A stretch of DNA of 64,000 bases from assembly GCF_007655135.1 (NCBI RefSeq), contig NC_045127.1, forward strand, positions 42,357,538 to 42,421,537, in the 5' to 3' direction. Positions 47,590 through 59,618 of this stretch are shown piece after piece. This DNA comes from Punica granatum. Taxonomy: Eukaryota > Streptophyta > Magnoliopsida > Myrtales > Lythraceae. Made by a program: the position numbers and the translations under genes. Below the pieces are notes generated by a model, which ran no database searches, was not told the DNA's origin, and was given only the letters and a program-made list of their open reading frames with translations. Numbering within the stretch: the stretch's first letter is position 1; every line of letters starts with the position of its first letter.

Positions 47590-50500
47590 AGTTCCGAGCT
47601 GATTTCTCACGCTATCACATCATCAAAAATATAAAACAAGTCTCTTGCATTGCCATGTCATCATCATTTATACTAAGGAAATTTTATAATTTTTTTACCA
47701 AGAAAATATTATTGTATAGATTGTCCTTTATATTCATAATATTTTCTTATTTACTATTAAGAAAAGTGGATGATAGTGAAATATATAATATATTATATTA
47801 TTCTAATTATGTAGATGTTTTGTTGTGTGTGTATATACTGATATTATAGTAGAGTATTTTAATAAAAAGGAAAGGAATACTTTTTATTAATTATTAAGGA
47901 AATAATTTGCATATAATATTATTTACTAATTTGAGATTAAGAATGAAATAATTCATATATGATGTTTCCTATTACGTTTTCTTAACTCATAGTATAAAAT
48001 CCTATTAAAAGTGATATATAATTACAAATCTCATGTCTTGTTTCCTTTGCTCTCTCTCTTTGGGTTCTTCTCTCTTCATACTCCATTATTGTCAAGTTTA
48101 TGTTTTCACGCGATTTTTCATTTATTTTTACGAGTAATTGCATATTTACATAAAGATAATAGTTTATTAGTTTTAATTTTTTATCTAAAATTTTGTCGTT
48201 AGTTTTATATTGTTTGAGAAACAATTCAATGTTCGAAGAATCAATATCGGAGATAAGCTATATGATTGTTTTTATTAGTATAATTTTTTTTCAATTGCAA
48301 CTCTTCTATTGATTGTACTTTTGTTAGGTGATTAATATATATAATATTCTTTTATTTTTAATTATAAGTAGATAATTTACTCAATATCATCATCATTATT
48401 ATTGTTCTTATCTTTGTTTAAGAATTATTTTCTCTACCTAGTTCGAAAATACAATTTTTTTAGATATATATTAGAATATTATTATTTTCTTTTCCAATCT
48501 CGCCCATCACGCGGTCATCTAGTTTGTCTAACTCCCACCTAAAGCTCAAAGGTGATGGTCTGAATCCCGGCAAAGGATCTCTTATGTCTTGCTTATTGGT
48601 CAAGAATTAAGGAAATAGTCAAGTGAAATCCTTGAGCTTTTTCTTCCTGACACTTGAATGTTTTCTTTTCTTTCTTTGGCTGCAAACAAGGAAAAACAAA
48701 TTAAATAGATGGTCAAAAGCTTATCTTTTATCTTTTCAACTTGATCGCGATTTACATGCCTTACAATCTTTCATTGCTGATTTCTAGGTAAGTCTATAAA
48801 ACTTATCTTAGTGGCTTCCTTTTAACAACTTGAAATGAGACAATATCGGTTTCTCTAAGTAGAGAAATCCATTTACAATTTGATTTCTCATGTCAAAATG
48901 ATGGTCAATTATCTTGGTCGGTACCTTTTCAATTTGTTTCCATGTCAGCACCATTTAACAGGTTAAGGATGGAAAGACAGTATTGAACATTCAATCCCAT
49001 GCATAAAACACGATTATAAAGGAAAAAGAAAATGAAGAGGACAATTCAAAAAGCAGTTGATTATAAAGGACCAAAAGTGCACTTTCTTTCATTGAAGTTT
49101 AAGAGAGAGTGAAAGTAGTGGGTTGGAGACGAAGTAGCAGTGGCTCTAGAAGCCTTAGATATTTCCTGCTTGCAGATGTCATGACCCGGACAATTTCACC
49201 ACTTATCTGTCACATGTTTCCTGCTTGATCAAAAAACCCTCACAGAAGAAACTTTTGAAAAGCCTTAATAAGTTATCTGTCGTAAAAGGTCCAGTGCTTT
49301 TATTAACTTTTCACATGTTCTAATCGTGGAGTCACTGAAACTGACAAGAAAAGCTTGGGTGATCCACCCATAGTTGGACATAATGCTTTTACTGTGGAAT
49401 TGTTCTCTCTTTAAAGGTTCTTCTTTGATGTAGTTGTTTCTGGTGGGGAGCATGTGGATGAGATAATTGGTGCTGCCGTCGCTGATGGAAAAGTGTCTCC
49501 AAAAGTTCAATCACTAATAAAGATACTGCTCAAGTATCAGCGCACGGAGGATTTTCGTGCAATCATATTTGTCGAACGTGTTGTAGCTGCTTTGGTTCTT
49601 CCAAAGGTTGGACCTGCCATGACGAATCCCTGATATTAATTTCAGTTCTTTATGGAGTTCTTAATATTGAATTTGTGTTTCAACCAATATCCAGGTTTTT
49701 GCAGAACTTCCATCTCTTAGTTTTGTCAAATGTGCAAGCTTGATTGGCCACAACAATAGTCAAGAGATGCGGACGTGCCAAATGCAGGACACAATTGGCA
49801 AGTTTCGGGATGGTCGAGTAAGTCCACTTTCTCAGGTTCATAGAATATCCCTCTGGGTAGAATGTGCTGATATGGTAGATTGCTTGTGTAGGTCACCCTG
49901 CTGGTTGCCACTAGTGTTGCTGAGGAAGGGCTGGATATTCGACAGTGCAATGTGGTCATCCGTTTTGACCTAGCGAAGACTGTTCTGGCATACATTCAGT
50001 CTCGGGGTCGTGCAAGAAAGCCTGGATCAGATTACATCTTGATGGTCGAGAGGTATTATATCATTGCCACCTCGATATACGCATCCTTTTATGACAGAAT
50101 TTGAGAACCTGACTTTTGTTAATTTTTAGGGGGAATTTGTCACATGCTGCATTCTTGAGGAATGCACGCAATAGTGAAGAGACCTTACGAAAGGAAGCAA
50201 TTGAGAGAACCGATATTAGTCATCTCAAGGATACTTCGAAATTTATATCAGTGGATGCAACCCCAGGAACAGTGTATCAGGTTGAGTCAACTGGTGCTGT
50301 TGTGAGCTTGAATTCTGCTGTCGGACTTATCCATTTTTACTGCTCTCAGCTGCCCAGTGACCGGTAACTTTAAATTCTTATATCGAGCATATTTTTCCAC
50401 TGCTCTTCTTCTTTCCTTAGGACTAAATTTTCTCTTTATTATCTTCAGATACTCAATTCTTCGGCCTGAATTCATCATGGAGAAGCATGAGAAGCCTGGA

Positions 50501-53500
50501 GGTCCCACTGAGTATTCGTGCAGGCTTCAACTCCCCTGCAATGCCCCATTTGAAAAGCTTGAGGGTCCTGTGTGCAGCTCAATGCGCTTAGCCCAACAGG
50601 CATGGTGTCTTGGTCCTTTAAATTTTTTACTGAATACCCATTCCACCGATTAGGGAATATAATAAATATGTTGCTCCCAATGTGCAGGCTGTTTGTCTGG
50701 CTGCCTGCAAGAAGCTCCATGAGATGGGGGCATTTACTGACATGCTCTTACCGGACAAAGGAAGTGGAGAAGAAGGCAAGAGGGTAGACTCCACTGATGA
50801 AGGAGATCCGCTTCCTGGTACTGCCCGACACAGAGAGTTCTATCCTGAAGGTGTTGCTAATGTTCTCCAGGTTGGTTAATTGTTTCTTTGACATATATCC
50901 ATCAATCTTCCTTGTTGATTTGTTTCAAGTGGGCAGAAAAAATTATATGCAATTAATTTCTTTTGTACGAAAAACTCGAAAACTTTTTTGTTGAATTCTG
51001 GCAGCATCTGTATGTATTTATTATTCTGAAAGATCAACAAAAATGTTGATGAAATATATTTTTCTATTATATATTATATATTTATGTATATATATATATA
51101 TATATTTCTTTTGGCTGTAAACCTACTCAAATTGGCTGAACTTTCAGGGAGATTGGATCTTGCGTGGAGGGAAAAGTTGTGATGGGTCCAGAATGCTTCA
51201 TTTACATATGTATGCCGTCAAATGTGTAAATGTTGGCTCTACAAAAGATCAGTTTCTGACGCAAGTTTCAGATTTCTCAGTACTATTTTGCAATAAGCTG
51301 GATGCAGAGGTACTTTGACTAGTCTTGGGAAATACTTAATTGTTAACAAGACGAAGCGTCTCTCTCTAAAAGCAATCGTCAATTGTAGGTGTTATCGATG
51401 TCTATGGATCTATTTATCGCGCGAACCATGATAACAAAAGCATCTCTTGTTTACAAGAGAGCGATTGATATCACAGAAGATCAGGTCAGTTCTTCTATTC
51501 TTTTTGTCGGTGATATATTTATTTATTTAATTGTTTGGGTAAAATGCTGAAGTTGCATCCTTAGTTGAGTTTGTGTTCTTGGTCTTGTGCAGTTGACAGT
51601 TCTTAAAAGCTTTCATGTAAGGTTGATGAGTATCGTGCTTGATGTGGATGTTGAACCTTCCACCACTCCATGGGATCCTGCAAAGGCATATCTATTTGTC
51701 CCTGTGGTTGGCGATGAATCTATAGATCCTTTTAAAGAAATTGACTGGAATCTGGTCGAAGCAATCGTGCAAACAGATGCATGGAGCAATCCGCTGCAGA
51801 GGGCTCGACCTGATGTTTACCTTGGTACAAACGAGCGCACTCTTGGTGGGGACAGGAGGGAGTACGGGTTTGGCAAGTTGCGTCACGGCATGGCCTTTGG
51901 GAACAAGTCCCATCCAACCTATGGCATCAGAGGTGCTGTGGCACAATTTGACGTCGTGAAAGCTTCCGGACTGGTCGCTAATAGAGATGCCCTTGAAATG
52001 CAAAGTTACTCCGATATGATCCAAAAAAGATTGGTGATGGCTGATTCCTTTATGAGTTCAGACGATCTAGTGGGAAGAATTGTGACAGCTGCTCACTCTG
52101 GGAAGCGGTTCTATGTGGACTCAATATGTTATGATATGAATGCTAATAACTCTTTCCCGAGGAAAGAAGGGTATCTTGGCCCGCTCGAGTACAGCTCATA
52201 CGCGGATTATTACTGCCAAAAGTAAGATCAATTCGTTCCATTTTAAGGAGGCAGAATTTGTTTCGGCTTACTTGATTTCTGCTTCCTAAAACACACTGGT
52301 GTCTAACATCGTCATTGAATAGCTGCAATGCACCTTAGATGTGCCAGAAGAACAAAGAAGCTCAATTTAGTCCCGTGGGTGAAAACCTTAACTGCTGTCA
52401 TTCTATGGGGTTTTTTCGTAAACCGTCAGTCTCTATTACCTCTATGATAGCAGTTATGAACCCAAGAGGATTAAGTTGAGCTTTTTGGTTCTTCTTGGGC
52501 AACTAAGGGTGCATTTGGCTATTCGTTTTCCATATTATCAGATATGGAGTTGATCTGATACATAAGGAACAGCCGTTAATTAGAGGGCGTGGCGTTTCAT
52601 ATTGCAAGAATCTCTTATCTCCCAGATTTGAGCATTCGGAAGGTATGTAGCTTCATCTTTTTTATTTCTCTATTTTTCTCCCTCCAGTTTTAGTTTGTTG
52701 TGATTTGTGGAACAGGATGCTTGATGTAATTTTCGTATGGGTTTATAGTTTCATAAATTTGATGAGTGATGCTTCTCATTGGATTATGCAGCGGAGTCTG
52801 ATGAAACTCTTGACAAAACATACTATGTGTTCCTCCCTCCTGAGCTTTGTCTTGTACATCCACTCCCTGGATCACTAATTCGAGGTGCTCAGAGGCTCCC
52901 CTCAATCATGAGAAGGGTTGAGAGCATGCTGCTTGCTATTCAACTTCAGGACGTAATCAATTACCCAGTCCCCGCTTCGAGGGTATGTAGTTTATTGAAT
53001 GGTACATTCTAACTTCTTGCAACAATTTTTATCTGATCAAGTGTTCTGAATTCGCCAGATCCTGGAAGCTTTGACAGCTGCCTCGTGCCAGGAGACATTT
53101 TGCTATGAAAGGGCGGAGCTTCTGGGAGATGCCTATCTGAAATGGGTCGTCAGCAGGTTTTTGTTTCTTAAGTATCCTCAGAAGCATGAGGGTCAGCTTA
53201 CAAGGATGAGACAGCAAATGGTGAGCAACATGGTTTTATACGAGTATGCATTGAGCAAAGGGCTTCAATCATACATCCAGGCAGATCGGTTTGCTCCATC
53301 TAGATGGGCTGCACCCGGTGTCCTTCCGGTGTTTGATGAGGACACCAAGGATGAGGAATCATCCTTGTTCGACGATGAGACTTCAGCCACAAAGGGTGAG
53401 TCTAGGAGGGAGTTTAACGGTGATGTGGATTATGACGATATGGAAGACGGTGAACTCGAGAGTGACTCGAGTTCTTACCGAGTCCTGTCAAGTAAGACAC

Positions 53501-54780
53501 TGGCAGATGTTGTTGAAGCACTGATTGGGGTATATTACGTGGAAGGTGGGAAAAATGCTGCCAACCACCTCATGAAATGGGTAGGAATACAGGTCGAGTT
53601 CGATAATGAAGAGATAGAGCATGCAATAAAGCCATCCAATGTGCCCGAGAGCGTCCTTAGAAGTGTGAATTTTGATGCATTAGAAGCTGCGCTAAATATT
53701 AAGTTCATAGACAGGGGACTGTTGGTGGAAGCTATTACTCATGCATCCCGACCATCTTCTGGAGTCTCGTGCTACCAGCGGTTGGAGTTTGTTGGCGATG
53801 CTGTGTTGGATCACCTTATCACGAGGCATCTTTTCTTCACATACACTGATCTTCCACCTGGGCGCTTGACAGACCTTCGAGCTGCTGCAGTAAACAATGA
53901 AAATTTTGCTCGTGTCGCTGTTAAACACAAGCTCCATTTGCACCTTCGGCATGGGTCTAGTGCTCTGGAGAGGCAGGTAATTGGGTTGTCTTTATCCTGT
54001 TTGAAGTGTTGCAACACCACTTTATTACTCTGTCCACCCTGATTTTGGCACTTCTGGCTCATTCTTTCCCAGATAAGAGATTTTGTAAAAGAAGTTCAGG
54101 AAGAAATATCGAAGCCTGGGTTTAACTCTTTCGGTTTGGGAGATTGTAAAGCTCCAAAAGTTCTCGGTGACATTGTTGAATCAATTGCTGGTGCTATATT
54201 TCTGGACAATGAACGGGATACGGCCGTTGTCTGGAAGGTTTGTTCACAATGAAGAGCATTCTTTTTTTCGGCGTTTGATATGGAAGTGTTGGGTGAAAGA
54301 GTTCTCTTTGTTTTATTTCTATGTTTCATCAGGTTTTTCAGCCTCTATTGCACCCAATGGTCACTCCAGAAACACTCCCAATGCATCCGGTTCGTGAGCT
54401 GCAGGAGCGATGCCAGCAGCAAGCTGAGGGCTTGGAGTATAAAGCCTGTCGTAGTGGCAATTTGGCCACAGTTGAAGTATTCATCGATGGCGTACAGGTT
54501 GGAGTAGCTCAGAACCCACAAAAGAAAATGGCACAGAAACTTGCTGCCCGGAATGCACTGGCTATTCTGAAGGAGAGGGAGACCACTTTCGCAAAGGAGA
54601 AGGGCGAAAATGGAGATGGAAAGAAGAAAAATGGCAGCCCGACATTTACAAGGCAAACATTAAATGATATCTGCTTGCGCCGGAACTGGCCAATGCCGTT
54701 CTATCGGTAAGACATTGTATTTATCTTTCATTGCATTGAATCTGAAAAAATATAAATAAATAAATAAATAAATGTTTTTT

Positions 54781-54811
<31 letters not shown>

Positions 54812-55310
54812 TGTTGTGGGCAATTGATATTACTTTCTAAGAAGAGAAAGCGTTATCATCATACGGAACCAACCAATTTCATCTGAAAAGTTATGCTCGT
54901 CAATTCGTTGATTTTATCTTTTGATGTATATGCGCACGCTCGCTGGGACATGCATGTTTGTTTTGTTTGTGTTACCAAGTTCTCTTAAAGCATCAAATAT
55001 TCTGCCCATAAATGATATGGTTCTGCCTAACATGCTGGACATTTATCAAATAACATAGCGACACCGCTGCGTGACTGGATTATCAATATAGTATGTTGTT
55101 TTACATTGGTAGGCTGCTTGCACCTGTAGGTGTGTGAATGAAGGCGGCCCTGCACATGCGAAGAGGTTTACGTATGCGGTGCGTGTGAATACGACCGACA
55201 GGGGATGGACTGATGAATGCGTGGGAGAGCCAATGCCAAGCGTCAAGAAGGCCAAAGACTCTGCCGCGGTCCTCCTCTTGGAGCTCCTCAACAAATGGTA
55301 TTCCTCATGA
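41895..55310 (+). CDS. DCL1: DICER-LIKE 1, miRNA-processing RNase III (20 coding exons, 1938 residues)
   Basis: Nuclear enzyme that cuts pri-miRNAs and pre-miRNAs to ~21-nt duplexes. Exons: 41895-42926, 43034-43147, 46404-46614, 46725-47119, 47199-47421, 49434-49606, 49695-49817, 49892-50052, 50130-50363, 50449-50599, 50688-50870, 51148-51309, 51389-51484, 51593-52221, 52542-52642, 52792-52982, 53059-53976, 54073-54237, 54333-54706, 55130-55310. They join in frame to 5817 nt. Start: first in-frame ATG; the text [14 protein letters not shown] and [15 protein letters not shown] is the DCL1 N-terminus. Then an Arg/Asp-rich NLS-like region, helicase with ETGAGKT (303-309) and DECH (411-414), helicase C domain with [15 protein letters not shown]283, PAZ (within exon 14), RNase IIIa ([12 protein letters not shown]1413, D1417), RNase IIIb ([14 protein letters not shown]1636, D1640) and two dsRBDs (about 1774-1840 and 1865-1935). 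No stop or missing catalytic residue. Intron 2 (3.3 kb) and intron 5 (2.0 kb) are large and repeat-filled; intron 10 is GC-AG. Confidence 0.98.
43566..43625. repeat. Poly-G (32) plus (GA)n tract in DCL1 intron 2
   Basis: An uninterrupted run of 32 G is followed by about 14 GA repeats, on the sense strand of the intron. Confidence 0.95.
44273..44530. repeat. Nested inverted and direct repeats in DCL1 intron 2
   Basis: A perfect 21-bp inverted repeat (44281-44301 GAGAGCATTATTACCAGTCT+G with 44337-44357) forms a hairpin with a 35-nt loop, and CTACCTT / AAGGTAG extends it. A third copy in direct orientation lies at 44508-44528. Between them, two direct copies of GAGACTTGAGAGTTCACTCT text occur at about 44400 and 44466. 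No other element is recognised in 43626-45320. Confidence 0.85.
45330..45638 (+). mobile_element. tRNA-derived SINE in DCL1 intron 2
   Basis: GGTGGTCTAGTGGTAAC (A-box) is followed by CCAAGTTCGAGTGACC (B-box). A body with GGACTATAGGGGGGTTC and GGGGTGGGTGACAGCCC-type text ends in CCTCCTTTTTTTC/A-rich sequence. AAGCTG occurs at both borders (45324-45329 and 45639-45644), a short possible duplication. The tRNA-like head plus this body fits plant SINEs. Confidence 0.7.
47540..47592. repeat. (TA)n/(TAA)n microsatellite in DCL1 intron 5
   Basis: A TATATAATATATAATAATAA run continues as about 11 TAA units. The rest of intron 5 (47593-49433) is AT-rich. A possible tRNA-like SINE relic lies near 48500-48580 (GCGGTCATCTAGTTTG, then GGTCTGAATCCC). 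Confidence 0.85.
51298..51398 (+). promoter_or_regulatory. miR162 target site of DCL1, created by splicing exons 12 and 13
   Basis: Exon 12 ends CTGGATGCAGAG (51298-51309) and exon 13 begins GTGTTATCGA (51389-51398). The joined 22-nt site is complementary to miR162 with one bulged base, at the same exon junction known in Arabidopsis DCL1. In unspliced RNA the site is interrupted by intron 12, so only mature mRNA is a target. In Arabidopsis this pairing provides negative feedback on DCL1. Confidence 0.85.
52321..52520 (+). ncRNA. Long intronic hairpin in DCL1 intron 14, candidate MIR838-like precursor
   Basis: The 5' arm (52321-52408) and 3' arm (about 52434-52520) pair over nearly 85 nt with few bulges. 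The 5' pieces AGCTGCAATGCACC, AGAAGAAC and AAGCTCAATTTAG face GGGTGCATTTGGCT, GGTTCTTCTT and TTAAGTTGAGCTT, and TTAACTGCTGTCAT faces ATGATAGCAGTTA. The loop is about 25 nt. The hairpin fills most of the 320-nt intron. In Arabidopsis, intron 14 of DCL1 contains MIR838, and this is intron 14 by coding-exon count. The 3'-arm segment 52482-52501 (TTTTTGGTTCTTCTTGGGCA) sits where miR838 does and looks loosely similar to miR838 as I recall it. Processing is inferred, not shown. Confidence 0.75.
54783..54811. repeat. Poly-G (29) tract in DCL1 intron 19
   Basis: An uninterrupted run of 29 G on the sense strand, preceded by (AAAT)n and TTTTTTTT. Confidence 0.95.
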
Positions 55311-56000
55311 TCTATCCAGCTTTCTACTTGTTATATATTCGTGGGTGGTCCAAATCGAGAGAAAAACCAAGACTATCTATCGTTCATTCACTGACCATTC
55401 AAAATATACACTCTCACTCATATATTACAAAGTGACACCTTTACTTGCTCTATTTCACACTTGTGCCAATATACTATGCAACACTCTCAACAGTGGGAAC
55501 TCGTATTTTAAGCTCGCCTATTTAAGTTGTTGACGGGTGCTTGTCTTAGAATAACGGAGGAAATGCCTTTAGTGAACTTGTGATGGTTGCATTTCCTGTT
55601 ATTTTATGCAACGCAGCAACTGAATATGTTTAGATTGCTAACACCTCAATTCTCTCCTGCATGTCTTTGTTCGTCTGCATAAACTGTTTACTTCATAATT
55701 ATATTCTGGACTAATTTCATTCGATACATCAAAATTTACCACAACCTCCAGTTTGATCCTCGAAGAAACTTTGCCATCAATATAGTCCTTAACGTTTTAT
55801 TCCGTTTATCAAAATGGTCCGACATTAAATTTGTACGACAGAAATCTTGCATGGCCTCTCACATGGCTTAACAGTGTGAGAAAAAATAATAATAATAATA
55901 AAATCCGACCTAGGACTTATAGTATTGGTGCAATTAAAAATTGTATTCTTTAATTATCAAAAAAAAAAAGGGGGGAGAGGAAGGGGGAGCTCTGGTGGGG
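55311..56000. other. DCL1 3' region and intergenic DNA
   Basis: The 3' UTR follows the TGA at 55308-55310. No clear AATAAA signal was fixed. From about 55740 the text (GTTTGATCCTCGAAGAAACT, CGTTTATCAAAATGGTCC) resembles a transposon arm without a visible partner. Confidence 0.4.
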
Positions 56001-56140
56001 CAGCTTGCCAGCGACCTCCCCAGGTGGTCACCGGAGGATCCCAACACCTCCGGCGGCCTCACGTGAGGGGACATTGCCAGCGGGGGAGTCCCACCCGAGA
56101 TCCCTTCCTCTCTCTCTCTCTCTCTCTCACCCGAGATCCC

Positions 56141-56174
<34 letters not shown>

Positions 56175-56300
56175 GGGAAACAGAAATAGAGCAGAGGGGG
56201 AACTCGAGTGGGACTCTTCCACCGGCGACCTGGGATGGGTCAAGTGTTTCAATAACATGCAGTCACCTCACTTGCGGAAACTGAAAGGATGAAAGGACAT
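56001..56300. repeat. GC-rich repeat-like block with duplicated (CT)n tracts
   Basis: CACCCGAGATCCCTTCC occurs twice, each followed by a CT run (about 56109-56127 and 56143-56174). The flanking GC-rich text (GGCAGCTTGCCAGCGACC, GGCGACCTGGGATGGG) is like the core of the foldback elements elsewhere in the window. Confidence 0.6.
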
Positions 56301-58043
56301 GAGTCACATGTTTATAATTTGCACTTATGTTGAATGTGATTATTATTTATATTTAAAGATACAAAGTTACAAGCATACTGGTGTGAGGATGAGCAGGATG
56401 AGGTGAGGGTGATGTTGGGTCAAGCATGTGGTGTGAGGGCACAGGTCTAAAAAAGGGTTAGCACAGGTACTTTTGCCCACAATAAGATTGGGGAGGAGAA
56501 GCTTTCTAGCTTTCATTTTGGTGGCCTTCAATGACGACAAGACCGTCGAGAAAGTGATTCTAAATATATGCATATGCAGCGGAGCTGCACTAAAATTCTA
56601 ACCTAACAAGAGTAGGAGCCGTCTGTCTATCGTGACTATGGTAAGAATTATAAATTCCGTTCATTGAGACCATGTTAGTACTTCCATTATCTACGTATTT
56701 GAAATGTTTGTGAGTGTGTGTCGGGTGATGCATACATTGGTTCGGTCGTTGAAATGAAATTCTGATTGTGAGTCCTTTGGAGTGACAATAAGGATATGAC
56801 TGATGACGTGATATCATGTCGTGTCTCTGCTTAATATGATTTAACACGAGAGAATAGTTGACATAGTTCCGATCCAAGCAATAGATGTACAATTAAATTT
56901 CATTTGGTTGCAATAATTCATGTGGTGGTTAATTTTGTTTACTTTTTTTTTCATTCCTATTTGTCTTTTTTTGGCCCCTTAAAGATTCTTAGGGACATTC
57001 TTTATAGACTATTATTTTTCAATTTGTTGTCTATCTTAGTTAATTTTCATATTTGGTTAGACCTACCTCATCATATGCACAGACCTTTCATTTAGTAATA
57101 TATAACTTCCGAGATAGTAACTAGACTCCACCATGTCTATCAATTCAGCAAATCAAAGCTCCATGTCCGTCGATCCTTCGCATTCGTAATTGTCAGTAGT
57201 AATTGATCATATGCATATATTACCTTTTGATGTTGAGACTATAAGCAACAAATACTTATTTAGTTAGTTTTAGTTGGTATGCTTCTCGTGTTATCGTTCC
57301 AGAACTCTCATCTGTCTCTTCTTATCAGAGCATAGTATGATCTTCTGCCACAACAAGGCTCAATATTGCAGCTTACATTTGATGATTCTAATGAAGTTTT
57401 TAACCATAGTCTATATTGAATATCATTTAAAATAATGATAACTCATCAATTAATTCATAATAAAACTTTAAAAGGGCAACCTTTAATCCCTTAATTATAA
57501 TTAATTGCTTGTTTTAACTAAATCAAATAATTATTGTGGAAGAATCGCTCATAAATTATGTACTTTGTATTATATATACAATTTAAAATAATAATACTCA
57601 TCCAACAACTTAAAATAAAATTTTATTCCTCAATTATTAATTCAATTAAATTAATTAGATATTTTATAGTATATACCTTTTAAAATAATGATAACTAATT
57701 CTTTAACTTATAATAATACTTTATCCCTTAATTTAAATTAATCGGCAGCGTAGATGATCTCTGCGGTAGTGGGGCCCGTCAACGGAGCCCCACCACCCCA
57801 TTTTCCCTTATTATCTCTTTGATTTCGAAGAGAGGAGATCTCAAGCGATGGTGGGCTGCATTGCCTTGATCGGGGCCGGCATCGGAGCCACTGTCGTCCC
57901 TTTCGATCAATTGGCAATCCCCCTTTTTCCTGGAGCAAATGGGACCATTTTGCAATTACAAAAAATATTGGGGGCACCACTGGAAATTAGCAAAAAATAA
58001 GACTTGATTGAGCCAATAAAAAAAGTAGGTTCCCAATTATTGA
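56301..58043. other. Intergenic, AT-rich, no gene recognised
   Basis: 57730-57975 has a GC-rich block (GGGGCCGGCATCGGAGCC) followed by TTTTGCAATTACAAAAAA text, resembling the core plus one arm of a foldback element. Open frames here are not supported. Confidence 0.4.
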
Positions 58044-58652
58044 GGCTCAGTTTCAAGTGATAAGTGTTGATTTCAAAATAAGTTAAATTGCTTGGAAGTA
58101 ATAATTTAAAACTATTGAATTAAAATTAATATTTGAAATAGATAATAAGTACAAGTAGTAAGCAAAAGTATATCAACCTAGTGAAGAAAATCACGTTTTC
58201 AACTGTTAAAATCAATCAAACCATGATTTAAAATAATAAACTAAACACTATTTTAGTTTAAAAACTAGTAAAATTTGCACTTACTGAATCACCAACGCAT
58301 TCCCAAATGAAGCCTTAAGTACTTTTTTTTACTTAGTTTGGGAGTGTCGTTGTTGATATAAAAGTGCTGAAATATAATTGTTGAAAAATAAATATTGATT
58401 TCAAAATAAATTAGAAATATTTGGAAAGTCAGTATATGAAATTTTTAAAATTAAAATTAATGCTTGAAATAAAATATAAGCAAAAAGTATTTTTCATAAG
58501 CACCTATGAACTTACTAAAAAGATCATGTTTTCAACCGTTAAATTCAACCAAGCCATGATTCTAAAATAATTCACCAGATACTAGTTTTGCTTAAAAACA
58601 AATCAAAATATAAATTATACGACCATCACCGCACTTTTAAAAAAAGCCTTAA
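58044..58652. repeat. Two tandem copies of a ~0.3-kb MITE-like sequence
   Basis: 58044-58318 and about 58337-58652 share in the same order TTGATTTCAAAATAARTTA, TTAAAATTAATNNTTGAAAT, ATCATGTTTTCAACNGTTAA, CCATGATTNTAAAATAAT and a terminal AAGCCTTAA. An inverted relative lies at about 62670-62870. No coding capacity and no clear duplication. Confidence 0.7.
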
Positions 58653-59618
58653 TCTATTCAGATACTTCATTTTTTATGTTAAACGAATAAGCCAAATGGC
58701 ATTTAATGAAGAAAAATTAGTTTTAAGCATTTATTTGTGGTAATCAAACACCACCTTAGTTACACCGTTATATGTGCTATCCTGAACATAGGATTTGAAT
58801 TTTCAGCATTACGTGCGTCTTGCCGAATCTATCTACTATATATCTATCATCTATTGCATATAAGTAAAGTGTAAGTTTATTTCGAAGTACGGTTTAGTTC
58901 TTTTCACGTTATCACAGGCGATTCTTTCTTTCCTTTTTAAATGTTACCGCATTTACTTAGCTATGAGCTAAGTTTTCCTTAGCTATGAAGAAGTTTTAAT
59001 TAACGATGAAGTTTATATCTTAAGCTACAGTGGAAAATTTAATCCAGTAAAATTCAACCTGATGGTGTAAAATAACTTTATAGAGGGAGTATTGCTCATA
59101 GATTCAAATGAACTGCAATTACAGAAGATACAATGATCGTCTAATGAGAGCATAATTTTGTTTAATTTTCTTATGATATATTTAAATAATAATAATACCC
59201 GTGCATGCACAAATTACCCTTTAGTTAATAGTTGATGCCGGCCAAGTTGGCCAATAAAATTATCATAAAACGGTACAGCAACAATGATGGCAGTTGAGGA
59301 GAAAAAACCTCACACCATTGAATTATCAACCGCAGACCAAAAGAATAAATACCAAATTGGCAGCAAACTAAGGCATAAATTTTTCATCTGCAAGAATTCT
59401 TATTCAGGGAATTGACGTACAAAACATTATAGAAACGCAACAATCTCTTAATAGGGAAGAATAAGTCCATCCTAACAGCGGCAATATGGATAATAATAAA
59501 TTCCTTGTTCAATCCTCAAAACAAAACAAATCTGACACGGAACGACCTGGTTAATCTGAATGAATGTTCTCAGTACCTTGTTGGCAAAGGAATTCGCCAC
59601 AAATGGGGGATTCTTCTT
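58653..59618. other. Intergenic and 3' region of the pyrophosphatase gene
   Basis: No gene recognised. The part next to 59618 is presumably the 3' UTR of the minus-strand gene; no polyadenylation signal was fixed. Confidence 0.4.

Noticed and set aside
48500..48580. Another tRNA-like A/B-box pair in DCL1 intron 5
   Set aside because: Too degenerate to call a SINE on its own; mentioned only within the intron 5 entry.
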